In this document: piece after piece, positions 51,691-60,603 of the stretch | Layout of the letters: every line of letters begins with the position of its first letter | Position numbering within the stretch: the first letter of the stretch is position 1 | Notes under the pieces: model-generated | The model's input: the letters and a program-made list of their open reading frames with translations, nothing else | Told to the model about the DNA's origin: nothing | Databases searched by the model: none | NCBI RefSeq assembly: GCF_014897585.1 | Contig: NZ_JABUXW010000005.1 | Span: 124,001 to 188,000, forward strand | From: Brachybacterium tyrofermentans | GTDB lineage: Bacteria; Actinomycetota; Actinomycetes; Actinomycetales; Dermabacteraceae | DNA: 64,000 nt | Direction of reading: 5' to 3' | Translations under genes and position numbers: made by a program

Positions 51691-53460
51691 TCAGCCGGCG
51701 CTCGGGGACTCGGCGTGCGACGGCCGGTCCTCGTGCCAGGCGGACCAGAGCCGCGCGAAGGGTCCGTCGCCCTCCACCAGCTCAGCATGCCCACCGCTCT
51801 CGACCACTCGGCCGTCCTCCATCACTACGACGAGGTCGGCATGCTCGGCGTGGAGGAGGCGGTGTGCGACGACCAGAGCGGTGCGGCCGGCCACGACCGC
51901 GGCGATGGCACGGTCCAGCGTGCCATCGCTGCCGGCCTCGGCGGTCGCTTCGTCGAGCACGACCACGGGAGGGTCGGCGAGCAGCACTCGCGCCAGGGCG
52001 ATCTGCTGGATGCGTGCCTCGTCGAGAGCAGCCCCGGGAATACCCGCAAGACCGCCCGTGGCGTCCGTGCCTGTCGCCCAGCGCGCCCCGACGGCCTCGA
52101 GCGCAGCGATCAGCTCAAGGTCCGTGGCCTCGGGGCTCGCTAGCCGGAGGTTGTCCGCGACGGAGCCGGTGAACAGGTGCGCCCCCTGGGTCACCAGCAG
52201 CACGGCGGGTCGGGAACCTGCCCGGGCGGAGGCCGGGTCGACGCCGCCGATCCGGGCGGTGCCGGAGACGGGCGCGAGGGACCCGGCGACCGCGCGCGCG
52301 AGCGTCGATTTCCCGGACCCGGACGCCCCCACCAGCACCGTCGTGGACCCGGCGGGGAGGCGCAGATCCACGCCGTCCAGCGCGCGGCGCGTCCCCACCT
52401 GCCCGGGATAGGAGTGCACGAGAGCATCGATCTCGACCGCGGCGTCGGCGATCTCCCTGGCTGCCGGGACGGGACGCGCCACCTGCAGCACCCCGACCAG
52501 CCGTTCGAGCCCCGCGTGCGCCCTCTGCAGATCGTCGATGCTGGTCAGGAGATCGCCGATGGGGCCGAAGAGGCGGTGGAAGAATAGGGCGGCGGCCGTC
52601 ACGGCACCCACGCTCAGCACTCCGGAGTCCACCCGCCAGTACCCGGCCGCCAGCACCGCGGCGAGACCGATGAACTCCGCGGTGTTCAGGCCGCCGAAGA
52701 AGCAGTTGCGCACGGCGGCCTGCCGGAGCTGTGTGGCCACGGCATCGAGGCTGCGCTGCGAGATCAGGTGCAGCCGGTCCTCCGCCCGGCCGTGCGCGCG
52801 CACCGTCGCCGCACCAGCCACGGTCTCGATGAGGGCCTGGCCCCGGCCGGCCTCCTGGTGCCGCATGTGCACGTACAACGGTCGGGAGCTCCGCAGGAAG
52901 CGGAGGGAGGAGAGCGTCTGGAGCGGGACGGCGAGCAGGGCCGCCGCGGCCAGCCAGGGGTCGAGAGCGGCGAGTCCCACGGCGGTCAGGACGATGGTGA
53001 ACAGCGCCCCGACGACGCGCGGCAGCACCCCGGAGACGGCGTCGGTGACCGCCTCGACGTCTCCGGTCACCCGGGAGACGACGTCGGAGCTGCCCGCTCC
53101 TTCGACGACCCCCGCGTCCAGGCCCACGGCCGCTCGGAACACGTCCTCGCGGAGCTCGGCGAGGGCGTCCTGCAGGCACGCCACCAGGAGTCGGCCGCCC
53201 GCCCAGGAGGTCGCGGCGGCGATGACCCCCGCGGCGAGCACCACGAGGCATACGAGCGCGACGCCGCCCGCACCGCCGCCCGCGATCACGTGGTCGACGA
53301 TCCGGCCGAGGGCGGGCGGGACGACCAGTGCAGCGGCCGAGCCGGCCAGCAGCAGCCCCGTGGTGGCCAGGAGGACACCCCATCGCCGCCCGAGGAGTCG
53401 CAGGACCGTGCGGGCGGTGGAGCACGGATCGGCGATCGGCAGCGAGGGTCCAGGCATCAT
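51691..53460 (-). CDS. ABC half-transporter (permease-ATPase) with degenerate signature motif
   Basis: A 589-residue exporter-fold half-transporter: six helices then an ATPase. Walker A is intact (VGASGSGKSTLARA, near 378-391) and Walker B is VVVLDEATAEAG. The signature that should read LSGGQ is replaced by IPGAALDEARIQQIAL, so this side cannot form a normal ATP lid. It is paired with the next gene by an ATGA overlap. IrtAB-like and related pairs work as heterodimers in siderophore uptake or export; the siderophore genes alongside support that. An alternative is a drug exporter. Confidence 0.85.
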   Translation of the reverse strand: MMPGPSLPIADPCSTARTVLRLLGRRWGVLLATTGLLLAGSAAALVVPPALGRIVDHVIAGGGAGGVALVCLVVLAAGVIAAATSWAGGRLLVACLQDALAELREDVFRAAVGLDAGVVEGAGSSDVVSRVTGDVEAVTDAVSGVLPRVVGALFTIVLTAVGLAALDPWLAAAALLAVPLQTLSSLRFLRSSRPLYVHMRHQEAGRGQALIETVAGAATVRAHGRAEDRLHLISQRSLDAVATQLRQAAVRNCFFGGLNTAEFIGLAAVLAAGYWRVDSGVLSVGAVTAAALFFHRLFGPIGDLLTSIDDLQRAHAGLERLVGVLQVARPVPAAREIADAAVEIDALVHSYPGQVGTRRALDGVDLRLPAGSTTVLVGASGSGKSTLARAVAGSLAPVSGTARIGGVDPASARAGSRPAVLLVTQGAHLFTGSVADNLRLASPEATDLELIAALEAVGARWATGTDATGGLAGIPGAALDEARIQQIALARVLLADPPVVVLDEATAEAGSDGTLDRAIAAVVAGRTALVVAHRLLHAEHADLVVVMEDGRVVESGGHAELVEGDGPFARLWSAWHEDRPSHAESPSAG

Positions 53461-55109
53461 GCGGCGACCTCGGTGCGGAGGGCGCGGGGAGCGACCGTGC
53501 GGGCATCGAGCACGTGGGAGCAGGCCGCGAGCAGCGGAGGCTCCCCGGTGACCACGACGAGCGTCCGGCCCAGGCGTGCCAGGCCCTCGGCGACGCGTCG
53601 GGCCGTGAGGGGGTCCAGGGCGGTCGTGGGCTCATCGAGCACGACGACCTCGGCGTCGTCGTGCAGCGCACGGGCCAGCAGGAGCCGTTGGCGCTGCCCG
53701 CCGGAGAGGCGTCGCCCGGATTCGCCGACCGGCGCCTCCGGAGACCCGACGTGGTCGATCACGTCGTCCAGGGTGGTCGCCGACGCCAGCCCGGGATCGA
53801 TCGGTCCGCCGGTGAGGCAGACGTTCTCGTGCAGGGTGCCGGTGAACACTGCGGCGTCGTGCGGGGGAGCGATGACTCGCACGCGGTACCTGGCGGGCCC
53901 GAGGGTCAGCGCGTCGTCCCCGTCGAGAAGCAGCTCCCCGGGGTCCGGGGCGACGCGGAAGGCGAGGAGCGCGGCGATCTCGCGGGCCTGGGCGGCTCCC
54001 TCGACGTGCACACCGACCATCTGCCCCGCGCGCACGAAGAGCGATCCCGCCGTGCCGGACGCGTCGGGCTTCCATTCGAGCACCGCCGGGGACTGTGGAC
54101 CTGACGCGGCGCCGCTGCCCTCGGGCAGGACGAAGTCCTCGGCGATCAGCGCGTGCAGGCGCGCGGCGGAGGCCCGCTTGTGCGACCAGTTCGCCCCGAA
54201 CGTGCCGATGTGCGCGAGCGCCCCCTGCAGGAACTGGGCAAGACCCACGACGGTCACGAGCTGTCCCGGGGTGATCCGCCCCGTGACCGCCATCCATCCG
54301 GCGACCAGGGTCAGCACGGACATGTACAGCACGGAGACCGTGCTGGAGACCGCCTGGTAGGTCAGCAGCGATCGGGCGGCCGCGACGGCGCCGTCGCGGG
54401 AGGCGGCACTGGCCCGCCGGTAGCGGCGCACGACCTCGCGCTGCGCACCGAGCCCCTGCAGCACCCGCAGGCCGGCCATCGCATCGGTGGCGACCTCGCT
54501 CGCGGACGCCGCCGACGCCTGCTCCCGTAACCCCAGCAGCTCGAGGGGGCGAGCGAGGGCCTTCATCCCCCACAGCACCAGGACCGCTCCGAGGAGCACG
54601 CCGAGTCCCAGCGGGCGCGAGATGACCAGCAGCGCCGCGGTGCTCGTCAGCAGCGCCATGACGGTCGCGCCCTGGGCGGCGACGCTCCAGGCCACCCCGG
54701 CGACCCGGTAGGTGTCGCTGGTGGTGATCGAGAGGATCTCTCCGGTGGGGCGCGGCGTGTGCTGGCGGTGGTGCAGCACCCGCGAGGCCGTGAGCTGACG
54801 CAGATCGTGCTCCCCGTGGCCGTACACGGCGACCATCCCGCGCGAGGCCCGTTGGTAGCTGAGCGAGAGAACGACGAAGACGGCGGCGAGCAGGCCCAGC
54901 CAGAGCACGAGCGCGGCACCGTCCCGGGGCATCACGGCACGGTCGATGACCACGCCGATGAGGATCGGGACGGCGGCCTCGCAGGCCTGGTGCAGCATGA
55001 GGCCCGCCGTGCACGCGGCGAGGCGGCGATCGCGGCCGTCGCGTGCGAGGGCCACGCGCAGCATGCTGGCGACGGTCAGGGACGGGGGACGCTCGAGGAG
55101 GCTCTGCAC
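53457..55109 (-). CDS. ABC half-transporter (permease-ATPase) with degenerate Walker A
   Basis: A 550-residue partner of the preceding protein: six helices then an ATPase. The Walker A loop is lost (MVGVHVEGAAQAREIAALL where GxxGxGK[ST] is expected), but the signature RRLSGGQRQRLLLARAL and Walker B VVVLDEPTTALDP are canonical. The two proteins thus have complementary defects. GTG 55109 is the likely start. It is upstream of its partner and divergent from the AraC gene, with an IdeR-like sequence in the gap. Confidence 0.85.
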   Translation of the reverse strand: MQSLLERPPSLTVASMLRVALARDGRDRRLAACTAGLMLHQACEAAVPILIGVVIDRAVMPRDGAALVLWLGLLAAVFVVLSLSYQRASRGMVAVYGHGEHDLRQLTASRVLHHRQHTPRPTGEILSITTSDTYRVAGVAWSVAAQGATVMALLTSTAALLVISRPLGLGVLLGAVLVLWGMKALARPLELLGLREQASAASASEVATDAMAGLRVLQGLGAQREVVRRYRRASAASRDGAVAAARSLLTYQAVSSTVSVLYMSVLTLVAGWMAVTGRITPGQLVTVVGLAQFLQGALAHIGTFGANWSHKRASAARLHALIAEDFVLPEGSGAASGPQSPAVLEWKPDASGTAGSLFVRAGQMVGVHVEGAAQAREIAALLAFRVAPDPGELLLDGDDALTLGPARYRVRVIAPPHDAAVFTGTLHENVCLTGGPIDPGLASATTLDDVIDHVGSPEAPVGESGRRLSGGQRQRLLLARALHDDAEVVVLDEPTTALDPLTARRVAEGLARLGRTLVVVTGEPPLLAACSHVLDARTVAPRALRTEVAA

Positions 55110-55178
55110 CCTGTCGACGCTAGGTGTGGCAGGCGCCGCGCGGGTGACGAGGACTGTCGAGCAGCGGACACCTGTGAC

Positions 55179-55197
55179 TTAGGATCACCTCACTTCA
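55179..55197. promoter_or_regulatory. Weak IdeR/DtxR-like box between ABC pair and AraC gene
   Basis: TTAGGATCACCTCACTTCA matches 12 of 19 positions of the actinobacterial consensus TTAGGTTAGGCTAACCTAA, with an intact TTAGG arm. It lies 69 bases upstream of the half-transporter pair and 91 bases upstream of the araC-type gene. Confidence 0.35.
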
Positions 55198-55288
55198 CCT
55201 CCTGGGTGACGGGCCGGGCGTCCAGCGCCTGCCCGTCGCCTTCCCGCCTTCCGCCCGCCCGTGCGGGCCGCATCTCTCTGGAGCCTCC

Positions 55289-56158
55289 GTGACCGACCTC
55301 GTGGACCGACCTCCGGCGGGCCCCGACGCGGGGGCGGCGCCCGCTGACCCTGCGCCTCCGTGCCGCGGGAGCATGATCCCCGAGGGGTACCTGCTCACCA
55401 CGAGGTTCCTGCGGTACGTGTCCGCCGATGACGAGCAGTCCTCCTGCGTCCCATCCCCGCACGTCCACCGGGAGCACGCCGTGTTCTGGGCCGCCCGCGG
55501 CGTCGCGTCGGACCTCGAGGTCGACGGGGTCCAGCGCAGCCTCGCGCCGGGGCAGGGCCTGTTCGTCCCGCCCGGCACGCCGCATGGGGCGAGCCGGGCG
55601 GAGACGACGGCACTGGCGGTGCTGTTCGTGCATCCTCACGCCTGGCCCCAGGCTCCCGATCAGGTGGCCTCGGTGGTCGCGAACGCCGCGCTGCGGGAGA
55701 TGCTGATCCATCTTGCACAGTTCGCCATGCCGAGGGATCAGCGGCTGCGGGCCCAGCACGTGTGCCTCGAGCTGATCACGGAGGAGCCCCGGGTCTCCCT
55801 CGCCCTGTCGGTGCCGAGGGATCCACGCATCGTCGGTATCGCTCGCGCGATCCTGTCCGATCCGGCAGATGGCCGCTCCCTCGAGGACTGGGCGTACCTG
55901 ACGTCCTCGAGCACGCGCACCCTGGTGCGGGCCTTCCGGGCCGAGACCGGCATGACCTTCGCCGAATGGCGCTCGTGCGCGCGGATGTCTGCGGCGGTTG
56001 CGCTGCTGGGTGACGGATTCCCTGTCGGGGTGGTCGCCCGGCGCGTCGGCTACGCGACCGCGAGTGCGTTCAGTGCCGCCTTCCATCGGACGATGGGCCG
56101 GCCGCCGCATCGCTTCCTGCCGACGCGAGGGGCCGACGCCTGGCAGACGGACGTCTGA
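55289..56158 (+). CDS. AraC family regulator of the iron/siderophore locus
   Basis: A 289-residue regulator. The N-terminal cupin-like domain has HVHREHAVFWAARG and GQGLFVPPGTPHGASR. The C-terminal helix-turn-helix pair is SLEDWAYLTSSSTRTLVRAFRAETGMTFAEWR and VARRVGYATASAFSAAFHRTMGRPPHRFL. AraC regulators beside siderophore uptake genes usually sense the ferric siderophore and activate the operon. GTG 55289 has a GGAGCC-like site upstream. Its end overlaps a 30-base period direct repeat. Confidence 0.87.
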   Translation: MTDLVDRPPAGPDAGAAPADPAPPCRGSMIPEGYLLTTRFLRYVSADDEQSSCVPSPHVHREHAVFWAARGVASDLEVDGVQRSLAPGQGLFVPPGTPHGASRAETTALAVLFVHPHAWPQAPDQVASVVANAALREMLIHLAQFAMPRDQRLRAQHVCLELITEEPRVSLALSVPRDPRIVGIARAILSDPADGRSLEDWAYLTSSSTRTLVRAFRAETGMTFAEWRSCARMSAAVALLGDGFPVGVVARRVGYATASAFSAAFHRTMGRPPHRFLPTRGADAWQTDV

Positions 56159-56184
56159 CGGGCCGACGTCTGGCGGGCGGACGT
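56131..56184 (+). repeat. Direct repeat at the end of the AraC gene
   Basis: Two 24-base units (ggccgacgYctggcRgRcggacgt; 56131-56154 and 56161-56184) differ at three positions and have a 30-base period. The first unit codes for the regulator's last residues. Confidence 0.7.
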
Positions 56185-56270
56185 GATCGACGCCACCGGC
56201 TTCGGGGTGCGGATGTCCGCTGCGCGACAGGTCGTGTCCCTTCTCGACATGCGGACCGCTCTAGGTTTAT

Positions 56271-56289
56271 TGAGGTTTGCCTAACCTAT
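56271..56289. promoter_or_regulatory. IdeR/DtxR iron box upstream of the siderophore-binding gene
   Basis: TGAGGTTTGCCTAACCTAT matches 15 of 19 positions of the consensus TTAGGTTAGGCTAACCTAA and is centred about 49 bases before the binding-protein start. Iron-loaded IdeR/DtxR would repress the operon here. Confidence 0.75.
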
Positions 56290-56328
56290 CCTGGCTCTTC
56301 GCCCGGCCCCTCTCCGAAAGGTCGCTCC

Positions 56329-57405
56329 ATGGTCACCATGCGCCGTTCCTCGTTCCTGCTCGGCCTCGCGGCCGCTCCGCTGCTGGCAGCCTGCTCGACG
56401 AGCGAGGCGGGGACCGGATCCGCCTCCGACGGCGGCAGCACGTCCGGGGGAGACGCCGGCGCGTTCCCTGTGACCCTCGAGCACGTCTACGGGACGACAG
56501 AGATCCCCGCCAAGCCCGCCCGTGTCGTCACGATCGGGTGGATGACCCATGACATCGTCGCTGCACTCGGGACCGCGCCCGTGGGCGTCAGCACCAGCTG
56601 GGGCGGGGACGAGGAGGGCTTCAACCCGTGGTTCCGCACCCAGGTCGAGGGCGTCCTCTCCGCCGAGCTGCCGACGATCCTCACCGAGGAGGAAGGGCCC
56701 GACTACGAGCAGATCCTCTCGCTCATGCCGGACGTCATCCTGGCTCCGCACTCCGGTATCACCGAGGTGCAGTACGAGCGGCTCACCGAGATCGCGCCGA
56801 CGGTCGCCTATCGCGAGGGGGCCTGGTCCTCGGGAACCTGGCAGGACCTGACCGGCATCGTCGCCACCGCGCTCGGCGAGTCAGAGAAGGGTGATTCCCT
56901 CATCGCAGAGACCGAGAAGGGCATCACGGAGGCGGCCGCGCAGTACCCCCGCCTCGACGGCGCGAGCTTCATCTACAGCCTCGCCCTCTCCGCGGCAGAC
57001 GGCGGCACCGAGATGGGCGTGTACGTCTCCGGGGACCCGCGGGTCTCGTTGCTGCACGCCTTCGGGATGGTCGACTCCCCGGCCCTGGCCGCGGCGAGCG
57101 AGGGTGCGGACGCCGATACCTTCAACGTCGCCGTGAGCCTCGAGGAGCTCGACACCGTCGAGGCCGATGTGCTCGTGGCCTGGTCCAACTCCGCAGAGGA
57201 CACGCAGTACTCGCTCGAGCACCCCCTGTACTCCCGCTGGGCCCCCATCGCCGGCGGTCACTACTTCATCACGGAGGACCCCGTCATGGGCATGGCCACC
57301 AGCGGGCCGTCCGTCCTCAGCATCCCGTGGGCGATCGAGGAGGGCTACGTCGAGGGCATCTCCCAGGCCCTCGAGGGTGACGCCGTGGTCAGGCCCGCGG
57401 AATGA
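56329..57405 (+). CDS. Siderophore-binding lipoprotein (FhuD/FepB-like)
   Basis: A 358-residue binding protein. The signal ends in a lipobox LLAAC (Cys about 22) after RRSSFLLGLAAAP, so it is a membrane-anchored lipoprotein. The binding fold shows as PARVVTIGWMTHDIVAAL, GPDYEQILSLMPDVILAP and ERLTEIAPTVAYREG. It begins the iron operon binding protein, SIP, two permeases, ATPase; all junctions overlap (ATGA or GTGA). GAAAGG lies before ATG 56329. Ligand: a ferric siderophore, unspecified. Confidence 0.87.
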   Translation: MVTMRRSSFLLGLAAAPLLAACSTSEAGTGSASDGGSTSGGDAGAFPVTLEHVYGTTEIPAKPARVVTIGWMTHDIVAALGTAPVGVSTSWGGDEEGFNPWFRTQVEGVLSAELPTILTEEEGPDYEQILSLMPDVILAPHSGITEVQYERLTEIAPTVAYREGAWSSGTWQDLTGIVATALGESEKGDSLIAETEKGITEAAAQYPRLDGASFIYSLALSAADGGTEMGVYVSGDPRVSLLHAFGMVDSPALAAASEGADADTFNVAVSLEELDTVEADVLVAWSNSAEDTQYSLEHPLYSRWAPIAGGHYFITEDPVMGMATSGPSVLSIPWAIEEGYVEGISQALEGDAVVRPAE

Positions 57406-58319
57406 GCGCCGATGCCATCGCGGATCCCACGGGTGCCTACGTGCCGCGGATCCATGCCGCAGAGGTCACCGGAGCGCGTCGCCTCGGCCCGGGCATGATC
57501 CGCATCAGCCTCGGCGGACCGGACATGCTCGACTACCCGACCACCGGCGTCGGCGACGAGTACGTGCGCATCTTCTTCCCCGACGAACCCGACGTCGAGG
57601 TGCGCATGCCCTTCGTCGCCGATCGCGGCTGGGACTATCCCGAGGGCGTCGAGCCCTCCGAGATGCGCACCTACACGATCCGCGCGCACCGGGCGGGGGA
57701 GGTCGACATCGACTTCGTGGTCCACGAGGGCGGCCTCGCCGCCGACTGGGCCCTGCAGGCCGTCCCCGGCCAGCGCGTCGCGCTGAACCCACCGCAGAAG
57801 CTGTACGCGCGGCCTGAGAGCGCGCGCCGTCAGCTGCTGATCGCCGACGAGCCCGCCCTGCCCGCTGCGCTCCGGATCGCGGAGCTCACCGGGCGCCAGG
57901 TCGAGACCACCGTGCTGGTCGAGCTCCGAGGCCGGGAGAACGCGCTGCGCACGGAGCACGGGGAGGAGGACCCCACCACCTATCGGTGGCTGTGCGGCAC
58001 CGGCAACGGGGCCACGCCCAGCCAGCTGCTCGAGACGCTGCGCCGCGAGAAGCTGGAGCACGACACCTACGTGTGGGTGGCAGGGGAGACCCGCCTGACC
58101 CGAGAGGCCCGCTCCTACCTCCGGCACGAGCTGGGCCTGCCCGCCGAGGCGTACAAGTGCGTCGGGTACTGGACCGACAAGGCGGAGCAGTGGCGGGAGC
58201 GCTACGACGCGCTCGGCGAGGAGTTCCACGAGCGCCTCCGCGCCCTCTATGCCTGCGAGCTGGACGAGGAGGAGATCGTGGACGAGGTGCAGCGGATGTA
58301 CGAGGCCGTCGGACTGTGA
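57402..58319 (+). CDS. Siderophore-interacting protein (FAD/NAD(P)H ferric reductase)
   Basis: A 305-residue SIP-family flavoreductase. The FAD-binding domain has RISLGGPDMLDYPTTGVGDEYVRIFFP and MRTYTIRAHRAG (the RxYT FAD motif), then the NAD(P)H domain with LIADEPALPAALRIAEL, WLCGTGNGATPSQLLETL and VWVAGETRLTREARSYL. It reduces ferric siderophores in the cytosol to free iron. It follows the binding protein by ATGA overlap. Confidence 0.93.
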   Translation: MSADAIADPTGAYVPRIHAAEVTGARRLGPGMIRISLGGPDMLDYPTTGVGDEYVRIFFPDEPDVEVRMPFVADRGWDYPEGVEPSEMRTYTIRAHRAGEVDIDFVVHEGGLAADWALQAVPGQRVALNPPQKLYARPESARRQLLIADEPALPAALRIAELTGRQVETTVLVELRGRENALRTEHGEEDPTTYRWLCGTGNGATPSQLLETLRREKLEHDTYVWVAGETRLTREARSYLRHELGLPAEAYKCVGYWTDKAEQWRERYDALGEEFHERLRALYACELDEEEIVDEVQRMYEAVGL

Positions 58320-59524
58320 GTTCCGCACCGACGACACCGCCCGACTCCGCGGGCCCGTTTAGCACGGCAGGACGGCGTGCGGTGCAGGTCTCGTCGCGCT
58401 CGGGATCGGCGCTCCCAGCCTTGTCGCGCGAGAATCCGTTGCACCGGGATCCGTCGCACGAGGATCCAGCACACCCGGATCCGACGGAGCGCGGGCGGGA
58501 GGAGGGCCCGTCGGGCCTGGCCCGGAGCACCTCCACCAGGACCTTCGGGTTCCTTCTCATGGCCGTGCTTCTGCTCGCCGTCACCGCAGCGAGTGTCGCC
58601 GTCGGCGCCCGCGACATCGCGTTCGCCACGATCTGGGAATCGCTGGTCGCCTACGACTCCGACCTCGCCGAGCACCTCATGATCCGCGAGATGCGCATCC
58701 CGCGCACCGTCGTCGGGCTCGTGATCGGCCCCGCCCTCGGGCTGTGCGGCGCACTGATCCAGGCCTTCACGCGCAACCCGCTCGCAGACCCCGGGATCCT
58801 CGGGGTGAACGCGGGGGCGACGTTCGCGGTCACCCTCGCTGTGGGATTCCTAGGCCTGGCCTCCCCGCTGGGCTACATCTGGTTCGCGCTCGCCGGAGCG
58901 GGTGCGGTGACGGTGCTGGTGTATCTGCTCGGCTCGATCGGCGGCGGACGATCCACGCCCGCGAAGCTGGTCCTGGCCGGGGTCGCGATCAGCGCCGTCC
59001 TGGGCGGTCTGACCAGCGCCGTCATCCTCGCCGACCGCGAGGCGTTCGACGACCTGCGGTTCTGGGGCGTCGGCTCGATCGGTGGTCGCCAGCTCGACGT
59101 GGTGCTCTCCTTCGCCCCGTTCATCGCGGTCGGCGTGCTGATCGCCCTCGCCGTCGCCCGCCCCTTGAACGCGCTCGCGCTCGGTGACGAGCTCGGCGCC
59201 GCCCTCGGGGTGCGGATCGGCATCGTGCGCTTAGGCGTGATCGTCGCCGTGACGCTGCTGGCCGGGACCGCGACGGCGCTCGCGGGCCCGATCGGCTTCC
59301 TCGGCCTGATGGTCCCCCACGTGGTGCGCTGGATCGTCGGACCCGACCAGCGCTGGATCATGGCCTACACCCTCCTGGTGTCCCCGGCACTGCTGCTGAT
59401 CGCGGACATCGTGGGCCGGATCATCATGCCCAGCGGCGAGCTGCGCGTGGGCCTGGTGACCGCCGTGGTCGGAGCGCCGGTCCTGATCCTGCTCGCACGA
59501 CGCAGGACGGTGAGCGGGCTGTGA
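58316..59524 (+). CDS. FecCD-family siderophore permease 1
   Basis: A 402-residue permease. The first 75 residues are hydrophilic and repeat-like (RDPSHEDPAHPDPTERG) and unusual for the family. The rest has MRIPRTVVGLVIGPALGLCGALIQ, RNPLADPGILGVNAGATF, LGDELGAALGVRIGIVRLG and GFLGLMVPHVVRWIVG. It starts with GTG at 58316 overlapping the SIP stop (GTGA). It should form a heterodimer with the next permease. Confidence 0.9.
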   Translation: MSSAPTTPPDSAGPFSTAGRRAVQVSSRSGSALPALSRENPLHRDPSHEDPAHPDPTERGREEGPSGLARSTSTRTFGFLLMAVLLLAVTAASVAVGARDIAFATIWESLVAYDSDLAEHLMIREMRIPRTVVGLVIGPALGLCGALIQAFTRNPLADPGILGVNAGATFAVTLAVGFLGLASPLGYIWFALAGAGAVTVLVYLLGSIGGGRSTPAKLVLAGVAISAVLGGLTSAVILADREAFDDLRFWGVGSIGGRQLDVVLSFAPFIAVGVLIALAVARPLNALALGDELGAALGVRIGIVRLGVIVAVTLLAGTATALAGPIGFLGLMVPHVVRWIVGPDQRWIMAYTLLVSPALLLIADIVGRIIMPSGELRVGLVTAVVGAPVLILLARRRTVSGL

Positions 59525-60603
59525 GCACTGTCCACCGCGCGGGCACGACAGGCACGACGGGCGTGCGCCTCGAGCACGGCTACCGGGCGCTCGTACCCCG
59601 TCTCGGGCGCGTCTCCGCTCTCATCCCGGTGCGGTCGGTGATCGTCTGCGCGATCCTCGCCGTGGCGGTGGCGGCCCTGGGCATCGCCTCGCTCGGGATG
59701 GGCAGTTTTCCGCTGGGCATCGGCGAGGTGATCGACGCACTCCTGGGCCGCTCCGACCAGCAGACCCGGCTGCTCGTGGTCGGCTGGCGGCTGCCGCGCA
59801 TGCTCTTCGCCGTCCTGTGCGGCACGGCGCTCGCCCTGTCGGGGGCGATCTTCCAGTCGCTCACCCGCAACCCCCTGGGATCCCCGGACATCATCGGCTT
59901 CTCCTCCGGCTCCTACACCGGCGCGATCGTGGTGATGCTCCTGCTGGGATCCTCCCGCTACCTGGACATCGCCGCCGGCGCCCTGCTCGGCGGCTGCGTG
60001 ACCGCAGCGGTGGTGTACCTGCTCGCGATCCGGCGCGGCAGCGTGCAGTCGTTCCGGCTGATCATCATGGGTATCGGCATCGGGGCGATGCTCTCCTCGC
60101 TGAACTCCGGGCTGATGCTCATGGTCGATGTGGACACGGCGATGCTGGCCGCCGTCTGGGGCGCAGGGTCGCTCAACGCCCTCGGGCACGCGCAGCTGTG
60201 GCCGATGGCTCTCTGTCTCGCCGTGCTGCTCGTCCTGCTCGTGGCCGTCGCGGCCCCGCTGCGCCAGCTCGAGCTCGGGGACGACGCCGCGCGTTCGTTG
60301 GGGCTGCGCGCGAACCGGATTCGGGCGCTCTCCGTGATCCTCGGCGTGGCGCTGACAGCGCTCGTGACCGCTGCGGCGGGGCCGATCTCCTTCGTCGCGC
60401 TCGCGGCCCCGCAGATCGCCCGCCGCCTGGTGCGGGGGTCCGGCGTGATGCTGGTGCCCTCCGCACTCGTCGGCTCCTTAGTCCTGCTGGGATCCGACGT
60501 GCTCGCCCAGCGCCTGGGCTTCCCCGTCGGCGTCGTGACGGTGTCCCTGGGCGGGGCCTACCTGGTCTGGCTGCTGGCCGTCGAGTTCCGAGCGCGGCGA
60601 TGA
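59521..60603 (+). CDS. FecCD-family siderophore permease 2
   Basis: A 360-residue permease with the same fold. Pieces are WRLPRMLFAVLCGTALALSGAIFQ, RNPLGSPDIIGFSSGSYTGAIVVM, LGDDAARSLGLRANRIRALSVIL and SFVALAAPQIARRLVRGSG. GTG 59521 overlaps the first permease's stop. Sequence differs enough from permease 1 to be a true heterodimer partner, as in FepDG or FhuB-type systems. Confidence 0.9.
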   Translation: MSTVHRAGTTGTTGVRLEHGYRALVPRLGRVSALIPVRSVIVCAILAVAVAALGIASLGMGSFPLGIGEVIDALLGRSDQQTRLLVVGWRLPRMLFAVLCGTALALSGAIFQSLTRNPLGSPDIIGFSSGSYTGAIVVMLLLGSSRYLDIAAGALLGGCVTAAVVYLLAIRRGSVQSFRLIIMGIGIGAMLSSLNSGLMLMVDVDTAMLAAVWGAGSLNALGHAQLWPMALCLAVLLVLLVAVAAPLRQLELGDDAARSLGLRANRIRALSVILGVALTALVTAAAGPISFVALAAPQIARRLVRGSGVMLVPSALVGSLVLLGSDVLAQRLGFPVGVVTVSLGGAYLVWLLAVEFRARR

